Shown here in pieces: positions 7,573 to 13,273 of a DNA stretch of 13,273 nt. This DNA is from JBHGBB01 sp041946755 (GTDB lineage: Bacteria > UBP4 > UBA4092 > JAOAEQ01): positions 1 through 13,273 of the forward strand of contig JBHGBB010000110.1 in the NCBI GenBank assembly GCA_041946755.1, given 5' to 3'. The notes under the pieces were generated by a model that was given only the letters and a program-made list of their open reading frames with translations, searched no databases and was not told the DNA's origin. A program made the translations under genes and the position numbers. Positions within the stretch are counted from its first letter, which is position 1, and each line of letters opens with the position of its first letter.

Positions 7573-10500
7573 ATGCAAAGAATAGCTATTTTTTTTGGCT
7601 GTTTGTTAATTTCAGGAATGTTTATTTTATCTTCGATAAGTTATGCCCAGTCAGGTCGATTATCGCTTTCATCTAATACTACAATAACAATAGTCTATTC
7701 TATTAACGGGGAAATCCATAAATTTAGTCGAGCATTTACTAAACCACCGGAAAATGACCAGGAAAAAATCACTACTACACTGCAGGAGTTTATTAAAGGG
7801 CCTTCTGCTACTGAGCTGTTGAAAGGCGTCAAATCGGCAGTACCTGTAGAAACCAAACTCGATAAAATCGATATTGATAAAGAAAATAACTGTGTGTTGT
7901 ATGTTCACATGCCGAAAGAGAAACTAAGTCAGCTTACCGTATTAGATGTAGATAATTTCAATGAAAGTTTAGAGAAGTCGTTATTTGGGATAACCAGTTC
8001 GGGGAATGTAACGGTGCTTGTTCTGGATGAAGCTACCGGTATATATCGGCTCTTATCTTCGTTCTTACCACCATTACCGCCATTACCGAGAAAACCTGGA
8101 CAAGCACAGCCGGAATCTTTTAAAGCCACACCGCCGATTAACGGTGCACAAGGTTTCCCTGCCGGATTAGGGCAAGGGCAACCGACCGGTGCATTAACCG
8201 GGAAAACCATTTTCCTCAGTGCTGGTCATGGCTGGTATTACGAACAAGGGACTTATAGTGCATCTACCTGGCGAACCCAACGGGGGAATACTTATGGCGA
8301 TGGAATAGTAGAAGACTTATCGAATGTCGATGCGGTGAACAACTATCTCGTAGAGTATCTATGGAATGCCGGGGCGAATGTCTGGACCTGCCGGGCAAGG
8401 AGTCGAGATACCGCCGCGTTTATCGTCGATTATGGCGATTCGGGATATACTGAAATCGGCACCTGGGCGACTAGTAGTTCCGCTTCCGGTTATTATGGAA
8501 CCGGATATCGTTATGCCGCGGCAGCAACCAATCCTACCGCAACCGCTACTTGGCGGCCAACGATTTCTACTTCCGGGTATTATCCGGTATATGTTTGGTA
8601 TAATGGCGGGGGTGGTTCGAATCGCGTTATAGATGCGCATTATCAAATTGTTCATTCCGGTGGAACTACCGAATGGATTCAAGACCAGACCCATGACGGG
8701 TCGACCTGGAAATGGCTGGGCACCTACTATTTTAATGCGGGAACCACCGGATTCATTCGAGTAACGAACCAATCATCAAGCCCTTCGGGGAAATATGCTA
8801 TTGCCGACGCTGCACGATTCGGAGATGGATTCGGTAGTATCGCTCGCGGTGGAGTTACCAGCGGGCAGCAGAAACAGGATGAATGTTCCCGATATTGGGC
8901 GCAGTTTATGGGCGCGCCATCATCGGCATATAATCCGAGTGCTGACGATAATGATGACGATGTATCCTGCCGTCCGCGGTATGCGTTATGGGAATATGAA
9001 TCCTGGGAAGACCCGATATTTATCTCTTGGCATACCAATGCCGGCGGTGGTTCGGGTACGCAATCATATATCTGGGATACTTCCTATGTTTGGGGGACTG
9101 CTACCAGTAATGGTCTGGCTTTTCCCGGGAGCTGGAGTTTAATGACTTGTGTACATAATGAAATCGTCAATGATATTCGGAAAGGATACGATTCTGCTTG
9201 GGTAGATGAAGGGAAACATCATAACGATTTCGGTGAATTACGGCCGGAAAGTGAAGATACCACTGTTGGTAACGGGATGCCGGCAGTATTATGCGAAATG
9301 GCATATCATGATGATGAAAGTAAGGGGATTCCTTATCTCCTGAATCCGAATTTCCGGCAAATCATCGCCCGGGCGGTATATCAGGGGATCGTAAAATATT
9401 TTGCTGCCCGCGATGCCAAGGCAATCAATCTGGTTCCGGAGCCGCCGAATAATCTCCGGGTGGTCAATACCGGGTCGGGAACCGTCCAACTTACCTGGTG
9501 CGCTCCAACCACTGATTCCGTTAATCTCTATGGCGGATTAGCCACCAGTTATCGGGTATATAAAAGTACTAATGGGTATGGATTTGATAATGGGATTCTA
9601 TCCAGTTCTACCACCGCAACCATTTCGGGGTTAACCCCGGACCAGGTATATTTCTTCCGGGTAAGTGCAATGAATGCTGGCGGTGAATCGTTTCCTACCA
9701 ATACGTTAGCAACTCGGGTTAGATCGAATACCACTGCGCGGATTCTTATCGTAGATGGATTCGACCGGATGGATCGATATATGATGCCGGCGGTGCGTAG
9801 TAAGAGTATCTATCAAGGGAGTGATAATGGATATCCGAACCGGCAATATATGGAATTGGTTAACAGTTATAATTATTCGATCCAGCATGCTTTTGCGATA
9901 GCTACCTCGACCACATTCGGAGGCGGTAAATTCTATTTCGATTCTGCAAGTAACGAGGCAGTCGCGGCCGGATTAATCAATCTATCGAATTATAAAGTTG
10001 TGGTCTGGTTTACCGGTAAAGAGTCGACTTCAGATGAGACGTTTAGCAGTACCGAACAAACCCGGGTGACCGCATTTTTAGCCGGCGGTGGAAGACTATT
10101 CGTATCTGGGTCGGAAATCGGTTGGGATTTAGGTCGGACTTCCGGCAGCGCGGATTCAACCTTCTATTCGAATTCGTTGAAAGCCAGATATGCCGGTGAT
10201 ATTTCGTATACCGATACGGTAGCAATCTCAGCTACCGGGATATTTAACGGATTAAGTACCTTCGTTTATGATACCGGCCGCGGAGTAACCTATGCAGTCG
10301 ATTATCCCGACCAATTGAATACCATCGGAACCAGTAGCGTTGCATTAACCTATTCCGGTGGGTCGGGAGGTAATGCAGCGATTCAGTATTGGAGTTCCAC
10401 TACTAAAGTAGTTAATTTCGGGTTCCCATTCGAAACGATTCTCGATGCGACGGTACGGAAAAACGTTATGCAGCGGATTCTCAGTTTCCTATTACCACCG

Positions 10501-11202
10501 CGATTGGTTACTACTCCATCGTCGATGACCTTTTCGGCATCACAAGGCGGCTCGAATCCAGCTTCCCAATCGATAACCATTTCGAATGATGGGGAAGGAT
10601 ATATGACGATTTCCGCCAGTACCAATCAAAGCTGGTTATCGGTTTCACCGGCATCGAGTATCGTTACAACCGGCATCGCCAAAGCTGTCCCAGTGAATAT
10701 TAATATTACCGGATTAAGTTATGGGACTTATACCGGAACGATAACGATTACCGGAACGAATGCAGAAAACAGTCCGCAAACGTGTACGGTTGTTTTGACG
10801 GTTAACGCGCAAACGAACCTGCGCATTAATCCGACCTCGTTAACCTTCACCGCACCTTATGGCGGGTCGAATCCGGCCTCACAAACCCTTACGATATATA
10901 ACGATGGTAGCGGGACGATGGCTTGGTCTGCCAGTACCAATAAAACCTGGGTATCGATCTCGCCGGTAAGTGGAAGTATCGGTACCGGTGGCTCGCAGAC
11001 CGCGCAGGTTGCGGTTAAAATCCCGGGATTATCGGTTGGAACAACCTATGGCATTATTACGGTCAGCGCATCCGGGGCGTTAAATACACCGCGTACTTGC
11101 AATATTACTTTAATCATCACCCCGTCAACAACTGGACTGGATTATGACTGGCGTGAGTATGATGTATCGAATCGAGAACGAAATCGAGTCGAATTGAAAT
11201 AA
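7573..11202 (+). CDS. Secreted multidomain N-acetylmuramoyl-L-alanine amidase, paralogue (GerMN-like, split Amidase_3, golvesin insert, FN3, GATase1-like, two BACON)
   Basis: This 1209-residue paralogue of the upstream amidase has the same predicted activity on peptidoglycan. AAGGAG (7556-7561) lies 11 bases before ATG. The signal peptide ends near SYA/Q (23-26). A divergent GerMN-like domain covers about 36-160 (FIKGP at 73-77), followed by a Pro-rich linker (166-188). Amidase_3 residues are H219 (SAGHG), E247 (VEDLSN), H487 (SWHTNAG) and E575 (VLCEMAYHDD). The golvesin-type insert spans about 287-419 (TEIGTWA, VWYNGGGGSNRVIDAHY, AIADAARFGDG). FN3 covers 624-716, the GATase1-like domain 722-974, and two BACON-like repeats 977-1078 and 1082-1184 (GGSNPAS in each, then TISNDGEG or TIYNDGSG). 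The beta-sandwich modules of the first amidase are absent. The last 22 residues are charged, rich in Arg, Asp and Glu, and unlike the rest, so the end may be truncated or out of frame. Catalytic residues appear complete. Confidence 0.87.
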   Translation: MQRIAIFFGCLLISGMFILSSISYAQSGRLSLSSNTTITIVYSINGEIHKFSRAFTKPPENDQEKITTTLQEFIKGPSATELLKGVKSAVPVETKLDKIDIDKENNCVLYVHMPKEKLSQLTVLDVDNFNESLEKSLFGITSSGNVTVLVLDEATGIYRLLSSFLPPLPPLPRKPGQAQPESFKATPPINGAQGFPAGLGQGQPTGALTGKTIFLSAGHGWYYEQGTYSASTWRTQRGNTYGDGIVEDLSNVDAVNNYLVEYLWNAGANVWTCRARSRDTAAFIVDYGDSGYTEIGTWATSSSASGYYGTGYRYAAAATNPTATATWRPTISTSGYYPVYVWYNGGGGSNRVIDAHYQIVHSGGTTEWIQDQTHDGSTWKWLGTYYFNAGTTGFIRVTNQSSSPSGKYAIADAARFGDGFGSIARGGVTSGQQKQDECSRYWAQFMGAPSSAYNPSADDNDDDVSCRPRYALWEYESWEDPIFISWHTNAGGGSGTQSYIWDTSYVWGTATSNGLAFPGSWSLMTCVHNEIVNDIRKGYDSAWVDEGKHHNDFGELRPESEDTTVGNGMPAVLCEMAYHDDESKGIPYLLNPNFRQIIARAVYQGIVKYFAARDAKAINLVPEPPNNLRVVNTGSGTVQLTWCAPTTDSVNLYGGLATSYRVYKSTNGYGFDNGILSSSTTATISGLTPDQVYFFRVSAMNAGGESFPTNTLATRVRSNTTARILIVDGFDRMDRYMMPAVRSKSIYQGSDNGYPNRQYMELVNSYNYSIQHAFAIATSTTFGGGKFYFDSASNEAVAAGLINLSNYKVVVWFTGKESTSDETFSSTEQTRVTAFLAGGGRLFVSGSEIGWDLGRTSGSADSTFYSNSLKARYAGDISYTDTVAISATGIFNGLSTFVYDTGRGVTYAVDYPDQLNTIGTSSVALTYSGGSGGNAAIQYWSSTTKVVNFGFPFETILDATVRKNVMQRILSFLLPPRLVTTPSSMTFSASQGGSNPASQSITISNDGEGYMTISASTNQSWLSVSPASSIVTTGIAKAVPVNINITGLSYGTYTGTITITGTNAENSPQTCTVVLTVNAQTNLRINPTSLTFTAPYGGSNPASQTLTIYNDGSGTMAWSASTNKTWVSISPVSGSIGTGGSQTAQVAVKIPGLSVGTTYGIITVSASGALNTPRTCNITLIITPSTTGLDYDWREYDVSNRERNRVELK

Positions 11203-11293
11203 GATTTTGGGTACTTCAGCATAGAGTCATTGGGAGATTAGATGCAGTTTATATTTCTCAGTAGTTTCTGATGCTTGAGTTCTTCGATTCTGG
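11203..11293. other. Non-coding stretch after the second amidase
   Basis: I see no gene, strong hairpin with T-run or recognisable RNA in these 91 bases. The gap continues to 11912; its structured parts are listed separately. Confidence 0.5.
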
Positions 11294-11449
11294 AGTAGGG
11301 GCGGGATTTCCCCGCCCGAAATTTGACATAGGAATTGCAGCAGCGGTTTCTCAATCAAGTATAGATTGTAGATTGCAGGTTGCGGATTTAATTCCGGATT
11401 CCTGATTTCGAATTCCGCAATTTTAAGGCGGGGGAACCCCGCCCATACC
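11294..11449. repeat. 156-bp element with 32-bp terminal inverted repeats (MITE- or REPIN-like)
   Basis: Bases 11294-11325 and the reverse complement of 11418-11449 agree at 25 of 32 positions without gaps. Each end contains its own GC-rich hairpin: GGGCGGG/CCCGCCC (11299-11317, loop 5) and GGCGGGG/CCCCGCC (11427-11443, loop 3). The interior has serial words such as TAGATTGTAGATTGCAGG and no ORF. Two hairpins in opposite orientation around a short spacer is the layout of paired REP elements, or of a small non-autonomous transposon. No flanking target-site duplication is clear. It could also work as a bidirectional terminator. Confidence 0.55.
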
Positions 11450-11567
11450 TCTCTTATACCTTGTCTAGCTAACCTAGAACTTTTAAACATCATATGCGAT
11501 ATCTAGCGAAATAAATCTTCGGTCACGTTTTTATTTCTTCTTAAACCGGTTTTGACATTTACCGGAA

Positions 11568-11601
11568 TTGCACCGAACGAGATCGATCTCGTTCGGTGCA
11601 A
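11568..11601. repeat. Perfect 34-bp palindrome
   Basis: The left half TTGCACCGAACGAGATC is followed directly by its exact reverse complement, with the centre between 11584 and 11585. The symmetry extends outward to 11560-11609 with only two mismatched pairs of eight. No T-run follows on either strand, so it is a poor intrinsic terminator. It could be an operator for a dimeric regulator, a cruciform-forming or recombination site, or a fold-back artefact. TTGACA lies at 11552-11557, but no matching -10 box was found. Confidence 0.75.
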
Positions 11602-11780
11602 CTCTGGTACTATATAACCGCAAAAATCCTATAAATAGCATGAGGTTCTATCGATAACTCGCCTGAAATCATAACGGTATTGGTATTAGATGAGTAAGTA
11701 GCCAATAAAATCAAATTGGCACGCTGTAAATATGATTTTTCCCGGGATAGAAGGTTATTTATCATAGACACTCGATATAG

Positions 11781-11906
11781 CATCGCTGTAATCGATATCA
11801 AAAATATGGTATTATTTGATATAAGAAACCAGATTACAACGATGAACCGTAGATTACTGCAATATGATAGACATCGCTATAATCGGAGTTTCAATCGCCG
11901 TAATCT
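11781..11906. repeat. Diverged CATCGCTGTAATC repeats in both orientations upstream of uvrC
   Basis: CATCGCTGTAATC occurs at 11781-11793, CATCGCTATAATC at 11872-11884 and a weaker CAATCGCCGTAATC at 11892-11905. An inverted copy, GATTACAACGATG, lies at 11832-11844. It can pair with the first copy (12 of 13) or the second (11 of 13), giving mutually exclusive hairpins just before uvrC. No regulatory function is shown. Confidence 0.4.
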
Positions 11907-11912
11907 TTCTTT

Positions 11913-13273
11913 ATGATAAAACCCGAAATCATCAACCGTATTCCATCACAGCCTGGGGTATATATTTTTAAAGGGAAACGGAATGAACCGATTTATGTCG
12001 GGAAAGCTATTTCCTTAAAATCCCGGGTCCGATCGTATTTCCAGGATAAATCCGGATTATTACCTAAAACCGCGCTGATGGTCGAATCTGCGGAAGATTT
12101 GGAATATATCGTTACCAAAAACGAGTTGGAAGCGCTGGTGCTCGAACAGAACCTGATTAAACAGTTCCGGCCGAAATATAATATCCGAATTAAAGATGAT
12201 AAACGGTATCCCTGGCTCCGGTTCACCTATGGTGAAGATTTCCCGCGATTACTCGTAGTCCGCTTGCCGAAACGGGATAAAGATAAATATTATGGCCCAT
12301 TTCCGCATTCCAGTTCGATGCGGCAGACGATCAAACTGCTTCGAACCTTTTTCCCGATTCGAAATTGTAAACTGAATATTATCGAAGGGAAAAAAGCCAT
12401 ACCCCGACCGTGTCTGGAATATTATCTGAAACGGTGCGTCGCCCCGTGTGTCGGATATATTAGTAAATCCGAATATCTCATCATCTGCGACCAGATATGT
12501 TTATTGCTGGAAGGGAAACAAAACGAAGTCGAATCGGTATTAGACCGGAAAATGAGCCAATTATCTGAAGCTACCCAATTCGAAGAGGCAGCGAAAATCC
12601 GAGACCAGATTCAAGCGATTAAATCGGTACAATTAAAACAACTCATGTATACTCCGGATGCTGCGGAACGCGATTTTATCGCTATCGCTACCCGGGATGA
12701 TATTGCTGCTGCCGCGGTATTCGTTATCCGAAGTGGCAAGCTTATCGGAAAAGAGAAATATATCTTGGAAGGAGTCGAAGGGTTATCAAATCCCGAACTC
12801 TATGCGACTTTCTTGAAACAGCATTATCAAACCGCATATCAGATTCCTAGAGAGATATACCTTGATGCACATCCGGAAAATGAACCGGAATTGATTGAAT
12901 GGCTCAGCCAAATTAAAGAGCGGGGCAGATTCGATCTGGAGGTGAAAGTAAATACAAAAATAGCATTCAATGTGCCGGAACGGGGTGAAAAACGGCAGTT
13001 GTTGAATACCGTTGCTGAGAATGCGAAATTGTTCCTGATGGAAGAACTATTTATCCGACAGCCGGAATTGGCTAAGGTATCGCAATCGGTACTAGATCTA
13101 AAATCAGCACTGGATTTGCCGATACTTCCGCGATATATCGAAGCGTTTGATATCTCGAATATCGGTGGTACCGATGCGGTCGGTTCGATGGTAGTGTTTA
13201 AAAACGGAAACCCCGCGAAATCCGAATATCGGAAATTCAAAATCAAACTGGTTGCCGGAATCGATGATTATGC
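11913..13273 (+). CDS. uvrC: UvrABC excinuclease subunit C, 3' end cut by window
   Basis: UvrC makes the 3' and 5' incisions around DNA lesions handed over by UvrA and UvrB in nucleotide excision repair in the cytoplasm. The 453 visible residues begin with a GIY-YIG nuclease domain (PGVYIF with Y17, IYVGKA with Y28 and G30, then R38), which makes the 3' incision. Four cysteines, C152, C167, C175 and C179, have C-x7-C-x3-C spacing at the end and match the iron-sulphur cluster site known from E. coli UvrC. A UVR motif follows (about 211-240; FEEAAKIRDQI), the contact with UvrB. The RNase H-like 5'-incision domain begins near 408 with EAFDISNIGGTDAVGS; D413 is the expected first catalytic Asp. 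The rest of that domain and the helix-hairpin-helix end lie outside the window. The start is fixed by TAA at 11901-11903 in the same frame. No Shine-Dalgarno sequence precedes this ATG. Confidence 0.96.
   Translation, partial: MIKPEIINRIPSQPGVYIFKGKRNEPIYVGKAISLKSRVRSYFQDKSGLLPKTALMVESAEDLEYIVTKNELEALVLEQNLIKQFRPKYNIRIKDDKRYPWLRFTYGEDFPRLLVVRLPKRDKDKYYGPFPHSSSMRQTIKLLRTFFPIRNCKLNIIEGKKAIPRPCLEYYLKRCVAPCVGYISKSEYLIICDQICLLLEGKQNEVESVLDRKMSQLSEATQFEEAAKIRDQIQAIKSVQLKQLMYTPDAAERDFIAIATRDDIAAAAVFVIRSGKLIGKEKYILEGVEGLSNPELYATFLKQHYQTAYQIPREIYLDAHPENEPELIEWLSQIKERGRFDLEVKVNTKIAFNVPERGEKRQLLNTVAENAKLFLMEELFIRQPELAKVSQSVLDLKSALDLPILPRYIEAFDISNIGGTDAVGSMVVFKNGNPAKSEYRKFKIKLVAGIDDY

Noticed and set aside
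8359..8772. Reverse-strand ORF of 137 codons, and other antisense ORFs such as 12839-13246
   Set aside because: They are shadows opposite well-supported coding sequence and show no family motif or translation signal.
11203..11912. CRISPR array, tRNA or other RNA gene in the long gap
   Set aside because: The repeats are few, diverged and unevenly spaced, and no cloverleaf or known RNA motif is visible.
11716..11916. A 66-codon ORF overlapping the uvrC start
   Set aside because: It lies on repeated sequence, has basic residues of no recognisable family, and has no ribosome binding site. Its stop codon merely overlaps the uvrC ATG.

Overview
The window comes from a bacterial genome with G+C in the 40s by eye and a strong liking for CCGG-rich codons. 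Every credible gene lies on the + strand. Very large secreted multidomain proteins, an excinuclease gene and dispersed hairpin-type intergenic repeats suggest an uncultivated Gram-negative-type candidate-phylum bacterium. Nothing here fixes the phylum; the uvrC product would be the best marker for that.

Layout. Bases 4-525 hold the C-terminal end of a large secreted protein whose reading frame meets a TAG at bases 1-3. At 706-4797 is a 1363-residue secreted N-acetylmuramoyl-L-alanine amidase with the order signal peptide, GerMN-like domain, Amidase_3 domain split by a golvesin-type domain, fibronectin III, GATase1/ThuA-like domain, BACON-like domain and two related beta-sandwich modules. At 4934-7414 is a secreted clan GH-A (GH5-like) glycoside hydrolase. 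At 7573-11202 is a 1209-residue paralogue of the amidase that ends in two BACON-like domains. Bases 11203-11912 carry no convincing gene, but hold a 156-bp element with 32-bp inverted ends, a perfect 34-bp palindrome and a family of short repeats that can pair with each other. At 11913 the 5' three quarters of uvrC begins and runs off the window end; it has no stop inside the window, so a search restricted to closed ORFs would miss it.

How the genes fit together. The fragment and the two amidases share one GATase1-like domain, and the two amidases share the whole central architecture, so this is a tandem family expansion with the glycoside hydrolase inserted between members. All three complete secreted products have Sec-type signal peptides and could act together on cell-wall or extracellular glycan material. 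That joint role is inference from domain content and proximity. The genes are separated by 136-180 bp gaps carrying hairpins or repeats, two of them followed by T-runs, so separate transcription units are as likely as one operon. uvrC is a DNA-repair housekeeping gene with no evident link to the cluster.

The most unusual points are the golvesin-type domain placed inside the amidase catalytic domain in both paralogues, a GATase1-like domain that appears to have Ser where a catalytic Cys would be expected, an AT-rich patch within the glycoside hydrolase gene, and the palindromic structures between the second amidase and uvrC.
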